Shown here: piece by piece, positions 1 to 8,111 of the stretch
Numbering within the stretch: position 1 is the first letter of the stretch
How the letters are laid out: the number at the start of each line of letters is the position of its first letter
Source: Sulfolobaceae archaeon
GTDB lineage: Archaea > Thermoproteota > Thermoprotei_A > Sulfolobales > Sulfolobaceae
Direction: 5' to 3'
NCBI GenBank assembly: GCA_026627305.1
Contig: JAPNVD010000013.1
Location: 89,078-153,077 of the forward strand
DNA length: 64,000 nucleotides
The notes under the pieces: model-generated
What the model saw: only the letters and a program-made list of their open reading frames with translations
Databases searched by the model: none
Told to the model about the DNA's origin: nothing
Program-made: the position numbers and the translations under genes

Positions 1-1
1 T

Positions 2-751
2 GATAAGCTGTATTTAATAGATAGAACCGAAGAGGATTCAATAGCAGATTTCATATCATCAATTAATGCAAATTTATACGTATTTGGAAATAGTAAAAAA
101 GATAAGATTATAGCGGCTCAAGTGGCTGGAAAGCGTAAAATAGGTTATATTCCAGATATAATTTCCGTAGAGGTTAGTGAGGGCAAGAAAGTTATTGCAG
201 AAAGGGTCGCATATAGCGGTTTGGCCATCTCTAAGCTTGAGTGTGAGCTACCATGTGTGGTAACTGTCTCTAAGAGTTTCGGAGAAGTCAAGGAGAGGAA
301 CACGCAAATAGAGAGGGTTAACTTGAAGGAGAGTAAGATTAAGGTTATAGAATCCAAGAAAGCTACAAGCAGTGCTGATCTCGCTAATGCTCAAATAATA
401 GTATCTGTTGGTAGAGGTTTAGGATCCAAAGATAACGTAGCCTTAGCTGAAGAGCTTGCGAAGATTTTAGGTGGAGCTGTGGGAGGAAGTAGGCCAGTTG
501 TTACAGAGTTAGGTTGGTTACCTGAGGATAGGCAAATAGGCTTATCTGGTATAAAAGTTAGGCCTAAGCTGTATATAGCTTTAGGTATATCCGGACAACC
601 CCAACACCTAGTGGGAATTAAAGATTCTAAAATAATAGTAGCTGTAAATACTGATAAAAATGCACCAATAGTGGATAATGCAGACTATGTGATTATAGGA
701 GATGCAGTAGAATTTTTAAAGACAATGATAGAGAGGTTAAAGGCAAAATGA
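2..751 (+). CDS. fixB: Electron transfer flavoprotein alpha subunit (FixB/EtfA), 5' end outside the window
   Basis: The frame is open from the first bases of the window, so about 250 C-terminal residues are seen and the true start lies upstream; the GTG at 122 is internal. The C-terminal half has the ETF-alpha FAD-domain signature: GGAVGGSRPV, then ELGWLPEDRQIGLSG, then ALGISGQPQH and an AVNTDKNAPI stretch that holds the FAD. ETF alpha takes electrons from dehydrogenases and passes them to FixC. The stop overlaps the fixC start by 4 bases (ATGA), so translation is coupled. In Sulfolobales alpha and beta are often fused, which cannot be judged here. The family call is firm. Confidence 0.93.
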   Translation, partial: DKLYLIDRTEEDSIADFISSINANLYVFGNSKKDKIIAAQVAGKRKIGYIPDIISVEVSEGKKVIAERVAYSGLAISKLECELPCVVTVSKSFGEVKERNTQIERVNLKESKIKVIESKKATSSADLANAQIIVSVGRGLGSKDNVALAEELAKILGGAVGGSRPVVTELGWLPEDRQIGLSGIKVRPKLYIALGISGQPQHLVGIKDSKIIVAVNTDKNAPIVDNADYVIIGDAVEFLKTMIERLKAK

Positions 752-1971
752 GTTTTGATGCAGATGTCATAATAGTTGGTGGAGGACTAGCTGGACTTTC
801 AGCAGCGATTACTGCAGTTAAGGAAGGCTTATCGGTTATTGTTATAGAGAGAGGAGAATATTCTGGGGCAAAGAACGTAAGTGGAGGAAGGATGTATATA
901 CATGCCTTACAGCAGCTAATACCAGATGCTTTAGAAAGAGCACCTCTCGAGAGGCCTATAACAAAAGAAACGTTCGTATTTTACTGTAGTGATGATAAGA
1001 AGTTAACCCTATCTTTTGAGGAGAAGGGTAAGAAAAACAGCTATTCCGTATTGAGGGCTAAGTTCGATCAGTGGTTAGCTAAGGAAGCTGAAAGTCTAGG
1101 GGTTCTGATCTCTTATTCTACCCTGCTTACAGGGGCTAGAAGGGAGGGTAATGGGATAGTCATTGAGACTAACAGGGGGGAGCTGAGGGCACCTCTGGTT
1201 ATAGAGGCTGATGGTGTCACTGCTCCCTTATCTAGATTTTTAGGGCTGAGGAGAATGGAGCCTAAGTATTATATGCTAGGTGTAAAGGAAGTACTTAACA
1301 TTAAGCCTGAAGGAGATGAGGGTGAGGCTGTTACAATAGTTGGGTTGACCAAGGGGTATAAGGGAGGTGTATTTACATATACTAATAAGGATACAATATC
1401 CTTTGGCTTCACACTTAAGGTTGATTCCCTATACAACTCTGATAAGCCTTCACATCAACTAATAGAGGAGATAAGGGAGAAGTTAGGTCTTAAAGGTGAG
1501 ATATTAGAATATTCAGCCCATTTAATACCCTATTTCGGATATGAAAACCTTCCAAAGCTTTATGATGCTAATATAATGGTTACTGGAGATGCTGCAGGAC
1601 TGTTATATGAAGATGGCTTTGTGATTAGGGGAATGGATATGGCAATAGGTTCAGGAATGATTGCAGGGAAGGCAGCTAAGAAGATCAAAGATTTAGGAGA
1701 TTATACTAAGACAGATATATATTATGAAATGTTAAAAGAAAGCTTCGTGTTAAAGGATTTGGAAAACGCGTGGAGGAGCTTTAAAGTGCTAGAGGCTGAT
1801 GAGAAGATATATTCGTCATATCCAGACTTCATATGTTCAGCCCTTTCAAAGCTCTTCTCAGTTGATAGCAATGGAAGGCAAAGACCCTTAAAGGTTCTGT
1901 TGAGCTCAGCTAAGGAGAAAGGAGTCTCTGTTACAGAAGCTCTCAAAGATATAATGGAGATGGTGTTATGA
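748..1971 (+). CDS. fixC: FixC-type ETF-quinone oxidoreductase flavoprotein
   Basis: This 407-residue FAD protein of the geranylgeranyl reductase/ETF-QO fold has an N-terminal dinucleotide-binding motif GGGLAGLSAA near residues 11-20, an ERGEYSGAKNVSGG segment typical of FixC, and the second FAD motif GDAAGL followed by RGMDMAIGSG near residue 280-300. With FixX it is expected to pass electrons from ETF to the membrane quinone pool, linking acyl-CoA or other flavin dehydrogenases to respiration. It overlaps fixB and fixX by 4 bases on each side, so all three are one translationally coupled operon. Confidence 0.93.
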   Translation: MSFDADVIIVGGGLAGLSAAITAVKEGLSVIVIERGEYSGAKNVSGGRMYIHALQQLIPDALERAPLERPITKETFVFYCSDDKKLTLSFEEKGKKNSYSVLRAKFDQWLAKEAESLGVLISYSTLLTGARREGNGIVIETNRGELRAPLVIEADGVTAPLSRFLGLRRMEPKYYMLGVKEVLNIKPEGDEGEAVTIVGLTKGYKGGVFTYTNKDTISFGFTLKVDSLYNSDKPSHQLIEEIREKLGLKGEILEYSAHLIPYFGYENLPKLYDANIMVTGDAAGLLYEDGFVIRGMDMAIGSGMIAGKAAKKIKDLGDYTKTDIYYEMLKESFVLKDLENAWRSFKVLEADEKIYSSYPDFICSALSKLFSVDSNGRQRPLKVLLSSAKEKGVSVTEALKDIMEMVL

Positions 1972-2240
1972 TGGTTGAGCTATTAAAGAGGTTGGGTTTG
2001 AATAAATATAACGTAGATCCTAAGCCTCACATAGAAGTTGATGAAAACATCTGTATAAAATGTAAAGAGAAGTTCTGTATAAGGGTATGCCCAGCAGGGA
2101 CATATGAGGCATTACCCGATGGTAGAATAGTAGTACATTATGAGAGATGTTTAGAGTGTGGAGCTGCCCTAGTTGCATGTCCTTATGGATCTATAAAGTT
2201 CAGGTTTCCTGAAAATGGAATATCGTATAGGTATGGCTAA
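1968..2240 (+). CDS. fixX: FixX ferredoxin-like protein
   Basis: This 90-residue iron-sulfur protein partners FixC. Cysteines lie at 29, 32, 37 and 41 (CIKC...C...CP) and at 61, 64 and 71 (CLEC...CP), so the second group has three rather than four. FixX proteins normally carry a single [4Fe-4S] cluster, which fits an incomplete second site. The start overlaps the fixC stop by 4 bases. The ATG ATG start could be one codon later. A T-rich stretch after the gene (around 2245-2262) probably ends the operon. Confidence 0.9.
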   Translation: MMVELLKRLGLNKYNVDPKPHIEVDENICIKCKEKFCIRVCPAGTYEALPDGRIVVHYERCLECGAALVACPYGSIKFRFPENGISYRYG

Positions 2241-2287
2241 GGTTATTCTTATTTTTATTATGCACGTTTTCATATTATTATTTTGAG

Positions 2288-2524
2288 TTGAGGATAAAAG
2301 ATGCAATAAATATGGTTAGGTGGAAGTTTAAGGAGAAGCTTGAAGACTATGAGGTAATTATAATAGATAGAAAGAGTGCTGACGGTATGTCAAGTATTCC
2401 CTTTAGTTCGATAGAACAAGTTGATAACAATTACCTTTACTTAGCTTCTGGCGATGTTATACCCATCCACAGGGTAATAATGATTAGGAGGAAAAGCGAC
2501 AATTCAACCATTTGGTCTAGATAA
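2288..2524 (+). CDS. UPF0248 / DUF504 family small protein
   Basis: This 78-residue protein resembles the UPF0248 (DUF504) family found in many archaea: an N-terminal LRIKDAIN-like opening, a basic KFKEK segment, and a conserved IPxHRVxMIRR ending (IPIHRVIMIRR). Function is unknown; the strongly basic C-terminus suggests nucleic-acid contact, which is inference. The start codon is TTG. Its last 21 bases overlap, in the opposite direction, the 3' end of the permease gene. Confidence 0.7.
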   Translation: MRIKDAINMVRWKFKEKLEDYEVIIIDRKSADGMSSIPFSSIEQVDNNYLYLASGDVIPIHRVIMIRRKSDNSTIWSR

Positions 2525-3682
2525 TACTATTGGTACAATTAACATCATTAGTTGCGATATATCAATACCGCCTAATGCCCTAGCAATTGGTGAGATGTAA
2601 GGTATGCCGTACTGTGTTAGGTTCATAAAGGCTAACCCAATAATTAGGCTTATGAAAAACTGTGTCCAACTTGCTTTTCTCTTCAATAGGATCTTCGCTA
2701 TTAATACTCCTATCCACGGTGAGATCCAATAGCCTAAAGCACTGAGAAAGTTTATGAGGTAGCCTAGGAAATTGCTATAGATTATTAACGCAATTACATA
2801 ACCTAAGAAGGCTGTTACTGGTATCGCTAGTCTCGTATTTTCCTTGTTCATAATAGACCTAAATGATACTGAGTTAGTGTACAAGTTTAAAGCGTCAGCA
2901 CTTACAACACCCCCAAGCATTGCTAAAACGCCTAGCGAAGCTAAATAGCCAAGGGTTAAGGTTACGTCAGCTATTGGTGAAGATTTTCCTATGTATAATG
3001 CAGATAAGTAACCTAACATTGATAACCAAGTGCTTGGAATTACAGAGCCTATTAATGTGTAGAGAACAGCCTCCTTTACGCCTATATTTATTTCCCTCGA
3101 GTAATCGCTGGCATAAGGAGACCAGCTAACTATTGCACCGAAGCAAGATAAGAACACTAGCCAGAAGTCCTCAATATTGTAACTATTAGGAAAGGTAATC
3201 CTCTTGCCTATTAATGCTATTGTTACGCCTATTGATAGCGCTAAGAGTACAAATGTCATTATCCTCTCAAACATGTGGATTATTTTAGTACCATAAAACG
3301 CTACCAAACTATCAATTATAATAATTATTAAAGCACCTAAGTAGATCGGTATGCCAAATAGTTCTAAAGCAAAGCTTCCCAGCACTATATTTACTATAAA
3401 CCATCCCAATGTTGTTAGATAATTGAAAAACGCGAATACCTTCCACTTTTTAAACGCTAACTTAGATATCTTTATCTGCTCTAACCCAGTCTTCGGTCCC
3501 ATACTGCTCGCCAACCCTAAGATTATGGCACCTGTTGTGTTCCCCAAGAGTAAGGATAGAAAAGTTAGTGATGGTGATAGCCCTAAGAACGCTGGTATTA
3601 AACCTATTGCATATTTAGCAACACTAGTATTTGACGCGAACCATAAGGTGAGGAGGTTATTTGGTTTAAGTTTAGATTTCAT
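2504..3682 (-). CDS. NCS1-family nucleobase/cytosine-type permease
   Basis: This 392-residue polytopic membrane protein has about 11-12 hydrophobic segments. The N-terminus (LWFASNTSVAKYAIG...FLGLS) and the central VSWSPYASDYSR motif match the cytosine/purine/thiamine permeases (NCS1, codB-like), where the latter motif lies in a substrate-binding helix. Members import nucleobases, hydantoins or vitamins with sodium or protons; the substrate here is unknown. It is divergent from nadC with only 54 bases between the starts, so a pyridine or nucleobase substrate linked to NAD synthesis is possible but unproven. Confidence 0.8.
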   Translation of the reverse strand: MKSKLKPNNLLTLWFASNTSVAKYAIGLIPAFLGLSPSLTFLSLLLGNTTGAIILGLASSMGPKTGLEQIKISKLAFKKWKVFAFFNYLTTLGWFIVNIVLGSFALELFGIPIYLGALIIIIIDSLVAFYGTKIIHMFERIMTFVLLALSIGVTIALIGKRITFPNSYNIEDFWLVFLSCFGAIVSWSPYASDYSREINIGVKEAVLYTLIGSVIPSTWLSMLGYLSALYIGKSSPIADVTLTLGYLASLGVLAMLGGVVSADALNLYTNSVSFRSIMNKENTRLAIPVTAFLGYVIALIIYSNFLGYLINFLSALGYWISPWIGVLIAKILLKRKASWTQFFISLIIGLAFMNLTQYGIPYISPIARALGGIDISQLMMLIVPIVLSRPNG

Positions 3683-3705
3683 TATACGAAAATGAATTCG
3701 TTAAT

Positions 3706-3715
3706 CTTTTAAGTT
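3706..3715 (+). promoter_or_regulatory. TATA box of nadC
   Basis: CTTTTAAGTT lies about 27 bases before the nadC ATG at 3737, the usual archaeal spacing for a transcript starting near the start codon. A GTGAT ribosome-binding-like stretch also sits a few bases before the ATG. The same 54-base gap must hold the divergent permease promoter. Confidence 0.55.
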
Positions 3716-3736
3716 TTTTGTTCAAAAAGTGATTTA

Positions 3737-4576
3737 ATGTCCGAACTATTTGAGGTAGAAAAACTCTTCGAATTCTTGAAAGAGGATTTATATCCTGAAG
3801 ACATTACATCAAAGTACTTTTCAGGATATAAAGTTAGGGCTGTAATTAGGTCAAAGAATAAAGAAGATTTTATACTGGCTGGGATGAAATTTGTAATTCC
3901 ATTCCTAGAGAGGTTAGGGCTAAAGGTTATTGAATACTTGAAGGATGGCGAAGTCGTTAGAAATGGTCAAACTATAGCTGTCTATGAAGGGGAGTCTTAT
4001 ACAGTCCTAGCTTCTGAAAGAGTTGTACTAAATTTACTTTCTAGACTTTCAGGAATTGCGACTGCTACAAGAAAGATGGTTGAACTGGCTAGAAATGTAA
4101 ACCCTAACGTGATAATAGCTGGGACTAGAAAAACTACACCTGGTTTGAGGATTTTTGAGAAATATGCTATTGAAGTTGGAGGTGGTGATCCTCATAGGTT
4201 TAACTTATCTGATGCAATATTGATCAAGGATAACCACATAAGGATTGCAGGCAGCGTTGAGGATGCTCTAAAGGCTATAAAGGGAAAAGTTCCGTTTACC
4301 AAAAAAGTTGAGATCGAGGTTGAGACTTTTGAGGATGCTCTAAAGGCTTATAAGAGCGGGTGTGTTGACATAATACTTTTAGATAATATGAGCCCAGAGG
4401 AAGTAAGTAAGGTCGTTAAGGAGCTGAAGGGAAAAGTGTTATTAGAAGCCTCTGGCGGTATAACTCCAGAGAATGTTATAGAATACGCTAAGACGGGTGT
4501 TGATATAATATCCTCTGGATATTTAACTCATTCAGTTAAGAGTGTGGACATTTCGCTTGATGTATATAGGATCTAG
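3737..4576 (+). CDS. nadC: Quinolinate phosphoribosyltransferase (nicotinate-nucleotide pyrophosphorylase)
   Basis: This 279-residue enzyme converts quinolinate and PRPP to nicotinate mononucleotide, CO2 and PPi in de novo NAD synthesis. Family landmarks are present: [22 protein letters not shown] (substrate-binding Arg/Lys), [25 protein letters not shown], and the C-terminal LLEASGGI and SSGYLTHS segments. The length is normal. nadA and nadB are not next to it. A ParA-like gene with its own promoter follows in the same direction. Confidence 0.95.
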   Translation: MSELFEVEKLFEFLKEDLYPEDITSKYFSGYKVRAVIRSKNKEDFILAGMKFVIPFLERLGLKVIEYLKDGEVVRNGQTIAVYEGESYTVLASERVVLNLLSRLSGIATATRKMVELARNVNPNVIIAGTRKTTPGLRIFEKYAIEVGGGDPHRFNLSDAILIKDNHIRIAGSVEDALKAIKGKVPFTKKVEIEVETFEDALKAYKSGCVDIILLDNMSPEEVSKVVKELKGKVLLEASGGITPENVIEYAKTGVDIISSGYLTHSVKSVDISLDVYRI

Positions 4577-4627
4577 CTGTGGTGCGTGCGATATTATATA
4601 TTTTGCATATCAATTTTTTCATAATCC

Positions 4628-4635
4628 TTTTAAAT
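4628..4635 (+). promoter_or_regulatory. TATA box of the first ParA-like gene
   Basis: TTTTAAAT is centred 28 bases before the GTG at 4659. This places the transcript start at that GTG and argues against the much longer frame that begins inside nadC. Confidence 0.6.
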
Positions 4636-4658
4636 CTTCTACAGATAAGTATATCACC

Positions 4659-5405
4659 GTGGATAACATTACTTACGTTTACAGATTTCTTAGCATAAAG
4701 GGCGGTGTTGGGAAAACGCTTTTTGCCCTTAGCTTAGCGGTAACTCGAAAGCCTGAAGGTAATCTGTTGTATATTGATGCTAGTGAGAACCAGATGGCTT
4801 GGTACTATCTAGATAAGGAGAAGGAATTTGACGAGTACTTTGCCTTAGCTAAGAATTACTATAAGAAGGATTCGACATTCTATATTTTAAGGCTATATAA
4901 AGATTTCTCCAATGAGCAAATCGATTTTAAAAAGTATATTGACGGAACTAAATGGAAATACGTAATAGTTGACACTAGGTCAAGTATGCATCCTTCTCAA
5001 CCATTGTTTGAAATAACTGGAAGGCTAGGCACTGTAAACATATTTATAGCCGACCTTCCATCGCTAAGCGATACATTGAATTACATAAAGCTCTGGAACG
5101 AATACAAACAGAGGTTTACGCATAGGCTTCTAGTTATAAACTTTGTGAGGAGTGTGACAATGGAGTACGTGGAAAAGATTGGGAGGAACATGGTTAAAGG
5201 AATCCTATACCCACCTGAAGAACTAGAGTTTGTTGAATTTGATGACGATATATTATCGCAAGAACCTAAGGAGACTATCAAATTGCCGTCTAATCTTCCT
5301 TTCTTACCCGAAGAGGAAGAGGAGACGAAAAATAAAAAAGGAGAAGAGCACGAATCAATAAAGAAAAGACTTATCTTTACTAAATGTTTGTATAAAATAA
5401 AATAA
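4659..5405 (+). CDS. ParA/MinD-like (SIMIBI-class) P-loop ATPase
   Basis: The 248-residue product (from GTG 4659) carries a deviant Walker A IKGGVGKT at about residues 14-21 with both the signature lysine and the P-loop lysine, then LLYIDAS and VIVDTR strands typical of ParA/MinD/Soj ATPases. The C-terminal tail is rich in Glu and Lys. The frame stays open upstream into nadC, but the TATA box at 4628-4635 fits GTG 4659 as a leaderless start. No ParB or centromere-like repeats are nearby. A second ParA-like gene follows 44 bases later, and a related pair sits beside the archaellum locus at 52-55 kb. The partner and cargo are unknown. Confidence 0.75.
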   Translation: MDNITYVYRFLSIKGGVGKTLFALSLAVTRKPEGNLLYIDASENQMAWYYLDKEKEFDEYFALAKNYYKKDSTFYILRLYKDFSNEQIDFKKYIDGTKWKYVIVDTRSSMHPSQPLFEITGRLGTVNIFIADLPSLSDTLNYIKLWNEYKQRFTHRLLVINFVRSVTMEYVEKIGRNMVKGILYPPEELEFVEFDDDILSQEPKETIKLPSNLPFLPEEEEETKNKKGEEHESIKKRLIFTKCLYKIK

Positions 5406-5418
5406 ATTGACTCTAATG

Positions 5419-5429
5419 CTTAAATATTA
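5419..5429 (+). promoter_or_regulatory. TATA box of the second ParA-like gene
   Basis: CTTAAATATTA is centred 26 bases before the GTG start at 5450, indicating a separate, apparently leaderless transcript for the second ATPase of the tandem pair. Confidence 0.6.
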
Positions 5430-5449
5430 TTGTCGTTAAACCATAATAT

Positions 5450-6130
5450 GTGGAAAGAAAATATATCGAGATCTTTGGCTTAAAGGGCGGTTCTGGGAAG
5501 TCGTTCGTCACATATTTCCTTTCTAGAGAATTATCTAGGTACAAGAAGATCTTGATTGTAGATAGAGGATACTCACCCACAATCGCAAAACTTTATGGAA
5601 TAGATAATAATTTAACTTCTTATCTCCTAGGTAAAAGCGATAAACCTTTTACTAAATCTGACGGCAATATAACTATACTAAACGTTTCATGTAACGATGA
5701 ATTTAACAAGCTAGAGAATAAAAAGGTTGTTGAAGCTTATTCTAATGTGATAAAAAATGATGGTTATGATATCGTACTTGTAGATAATCCAAATTTTAAA
5801 GATTACTGTTATGATAAGCACAGGGAGGTATGGAAGACTTTTGTAGATGAAGATACAATTAAAGCCATTGCAGTTACATCCCCTCCCTTATTTGTGATAA
5901 AGGCTACTAAAGACGCGTTGAAAAACGCTATGAAGCTGTTTAGCATGAGGTTTATAGCTATTGTAATAAATAAGGACACACCTCAGCCTATAGCTTCAGA
6001 AGGATTAGAGGATATTGCACCAGTTTTTAGAGTATCCTTTAACAAGGAGTTCATGTTTTCATCGTGGAAGATATTACAAACCCCTAATGAAATAGTAAAG
6101 CTAGCTAAATTCGTGATAGAGAATAACTGA
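5450..6130 (+). CDS. ParA/MinD-like (SIMIBI-class) P-loop ATPase, second of tandem pair
   Basis: This 226-residue ATPase has Walker A GLKGGSGKS (residues 10-18) with the signature Lys12, followed by KILIVDRG and DIVLVDNP strands. Its first 80 residues read very like the ATPase at 52117 by eye: the same LKGG(S/T)GK(S/T), the same K-(I/V)-L-(I/L)-(V/I)-D strand, a G-(I/V)-(D/E) turn, and an N-I-T-(I/V)-L-N strand. It starts at GTG in a leaderless context. It may act with the preceding ATPase, for example in positioning or partition, but no target is visible. Confidence 0.75.
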   Translation: MERKYIEIFGLKGGSGKSFVTYFLSRELSRYKKILIVDRGYSPTIAKLYGIDNNLTSYLLGKSDKPFTKSDGNITILNVSCNDEFNKLENKKVVEAYSNVIKNDGYDIVLVDNPNFKDYCYDKHREVWKTFVDEDTIKAIAVTSPPLFVIKATKDALKNAMKLFSMRFIAIVINKDTPQPIASEGLEDIAPVFRVSFNKEFMFSSWKILQTPNEIVKLAKFVIENN

Positions 6131-6133
6131 TGT

Positions 6134-6730
6134 TTAAGATTTCTTTATACCATAATAAAACGCATTATTTGGCAGGAGCGATTTAACCCTATAAAGCTTA
6201 TACTCAATAGTCTTATAGTTCCCAAAACTCTCCATATATTTCTTCAACTCAAAAGGCATGTAGAAGTGAACGAAACGCTTCACCGTTTTATCCCCTATTC
6301 TACTCTCCAAGAACGCATTTCTCCTAAATAGGTGAGAAAGATTAATCAGCCAAACAGTAGCTATTATCTCCCCACCTTTCTTTAGCACTCTGGAGCTCTC
6401 GACTATTGCGTTCCTTGGGTTCTCTAAGTGGTGAAGAGAGGCGATATACATTAACGCTTCAATAGACGAGTCCCTAAAAGGTAAGAACTCCATATCTGCC
6501 TGGACTAAATCTTCACACCCTTTCTTTTTTGATTCTTCTAACTGCCTAATAGCGATATCAACGCAAACAGCGTATTTATTCATTATCTTCTTCATGTATA
6601 TACAATTTTGACCAGAACCACAACCAATGTCAGCTATTATTTTACCCTTTATAACGTCAAGAAAGGGAAGGGGTTTTCTCCTATGAACAATGTATTCGTA
6701 AGCTTCCTTTGTCTCCCTCTTGCTTTCCAC
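6134..6730 (-). CDS. SAM-dependent methyltransferase, possibly Trm9-like
   Basis: This 198-residue class I methyltransferase has motif I ADIGCGSGQN near residue 34, an acidic VCVDIA motif II, QADMEFLPFRDSS, and IASLHHLENP...LKKGG, the order seen in Trm9/ALKBH8-type tRNA wobble-uridine methyltransferases and UbiE relatives. The C-terminal half (RRNAF, VKRFVHFYMPFELKKYME) recalls the Trm9 tail, but I cannot separate a tRNA from a small-molecule substrate. It is 26 bases downstream of another methyltransferase on the same strand, probably cotranscribed. Confidence 0.65.
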   Translation of the reverse strand: MESKRETKEAYEYIVHRRKPLPFLDVIKGKIIADIGCGSGQNCIYMKKIMNKYAVCVDIAIRQLEESKKKGCEDLVQADMEFLPFRDSSIEALMYIASLHHLENPRNAIVESSRVLKKGGEIIATVWLINLSHLFRRNAFLESRIGDKTVKRFVHFYMPFELKKYMESFGNYKTIEYKLYRVKSLLPNNAFYYGIKKS

Positions 6731-6756
6731 ACCTATCTATAATCGAGAAAAGGCTT

Positions 6757-7467
6757 TTATTCCATTTTTCTCGCCTTAATTAGTGACCAAGCACCCATAA
6801 CTCTGGCGTCCTCAACGTAAAATCCAGCCCTTTTGAAGAGCTCAACATATTCAGGTGTTGTCTTTATGTCTAATTTCCAGACGCTTCCCAAAATTCTTGA
6901 TATCAAATTATTATTAGCTAGAACAACTGCCCCCACTCTACCCTTAGGTTTGGTTATTCTGTAAACCTCTTTCAATACCTTTTCTTTATCGCTCAGCATA
7001 TGTAAGAAGAACGTCATTGAAGTTCCATCTACAGACGAATCCTCTAGTGGTATTTTCTCTGAAAGGTCAGCTCTTATGCCTATTACATGAGGTCTCTTAG
7101 TCTTTAACCTTTTTAGGTAGTTCTCAGACCTGTCTAGTCCTATACAAACCTTGCATTTCATAAAATCGAATATCTTTCCGCTTCCTGTCCCTAGATCCGC
7201 GACAATTTCACCACTAACATAGTTTGCTACCTCTTTTAATACTGAAGAATACGTGTTATGTGAAGTTATGTAAAAGCCAATTGGAGCCCAAAGTTCTTCA
7301 TATATGGGGTTTAGGATATCTAATCCAGTTAATTTTATCGGTTGTAATAGGAGGTTGATGAAGTATTGATTTTCGGAGAACTCATGTCCTTTTTCACATC
7401 TTAGCTTTTCATTGATTTTGGTACCATCATATGGACACCTTAAAAGCTCCTGTAGTGTATTCTCCAT
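6757..7467 (-). CDS. SAM-dependent methyltransferase with N-terminal zinc-finger-like (Trm112/RlmA-type) segment
   Basis: The first 30 residues (RCPYDGT...LRCEKGHEF, with Cys11, Cys24 and His28) look like the Trm112/RlmA zinc element, though one ligand position is Asp14 rather than Cys. A UbiE-type methyltransferase follows: VADLGTGSGK, GLDRSENYL, LPLED-like IPLEDSSVD, FFLHML, and TKPKGRVG. The 236-residue length is ordinary. Trm112-like modules usually activate methyltransferases acting on tRNA, rRNA or release factors, so a translation-related substrate is a reasonable but unproven guess. It is first in a two-methyltransferase operon. Confidence 0.65.
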   Translation of the reverse strand: MENTLQELLRCPYDGTKINEKLRCEKGHEFSENQYFINLLLQPIKLTGLDILNPIYEELWAPIGFYITSHNTYSSVLKEVANYVSGEIVADLGTGSGKIFDFMKCKVCIGLDRSENYLKRLKTKRPHVIGIRADLSEKIPLEDSSVDGTSMTFFLHMLSDKEKVLKEVYRITKPKGRVGAVVLANNNLISRILGSVWKLDIKTTPEYVELFKRAGFYVEDARVMGAWSLIKARKME

Positions 7468-7600
7468 TTAGTTTTACTTAATAGCATTTACATAATAAGC
7501 TTTTGCTTCAAGATTATATTGTAAGTTAACAAAATTAAAGATATTATTAAAATAATGGCAATATTTAAAAATTCAGGATCGAATTATAACTTGAGTAAAA

Positions 7601-7954
7601 ATGTGTGCACTACACAAAAGTGAGGAAAGAGTGATAGATATTCTAGAAGACCTAGTTTATGGTAACGAAATATTAGTATACGAAGGAAATAAGATGACGA
7701 AATTAGATACGAATAAGTTAATTAAAGCACTTCTTGAAAAGAGGAGCCTTAATTTAAGGTTAAAGGAGGTTTTGAGTGAAGAGGTAAGGAGGGATGAAAA
7801 ATTACCTTCATTATGGGAAATACTTTATGATGCCCATTATCTCCAGTATGGAAAGCACGCGTATGAAGTAAAAGGTACAGGAATTATATGTCCAATATGT
7901 GGAATGGAAATAGACGAATATGGATATTGTGGTTGTGGTTGTGGCTCAGATTGA
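7601..7954 (+). CDS. Uncharacterised protein with Cys-rich C-terminus
   Basis: I do not recognise this 117-residue protein. Residues 1-85 look helical and charged. The C-terminal 25 residues hold CPICGMEIDEYGYCGCGCG, with CPxC and CxCxC pairs fit to bind zinc or another metal. A TATA-like ATATTTAAAA at 7561-7570 lies about 35 bases before the ATG, giving a short leader. It stands alone between the divergent methyltransferases and the lactonase operon. Confidence 0.6.
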   Translation: MCALHKSEERVIDILEDLVYGNEILVYEGNKMTKLDTNKLIKALLEKRSLNLRLKEVLSEEVRRDEKLPSLWEILYDAHYLQYGKHAYEVKGTGIICPICGMEIDEYGYCGCGCGSD

Positions 7955-8025
7955 CAAGATAGTTTTACATCATGGAATGGTAACGTCTATTTGAATTCCT
8001 TTTTTATCAACATATCTGATTAATT

Positions 8026-8057
8026 ATGTCTAAGTAAAAGAATTGATACTTAGACAT
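8026..8057. repeat. Perfect 11-bp inverted repeat upstream of the lactonase operon
   Basis: ATGTCTAAGTA (8026-8036) and TACTTAGACAT (8047-8057) are exact reverse complements separated by 10 bases. No T-run follows, so it does not look like a terminator. It lies 55 bases before the metallo-beta-lactamase start, where an upstream operator could act. See findings. Confidence 0.6.
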
Positions 8058-8111
8058 TTGAATATCGTTTTCATAAACTACATTTTTGTTGTATAGATCA
8101 ATAATCTCCAT

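Noticed and set aside
4542..4658. N-terminal extension of the first ParA-like gene into nadC
   Set aside because: The extra 39 residues overlap nadC and do not resemble a ParA N-terminus, and the TATA box at 4628-4635 fits GTG 4659.
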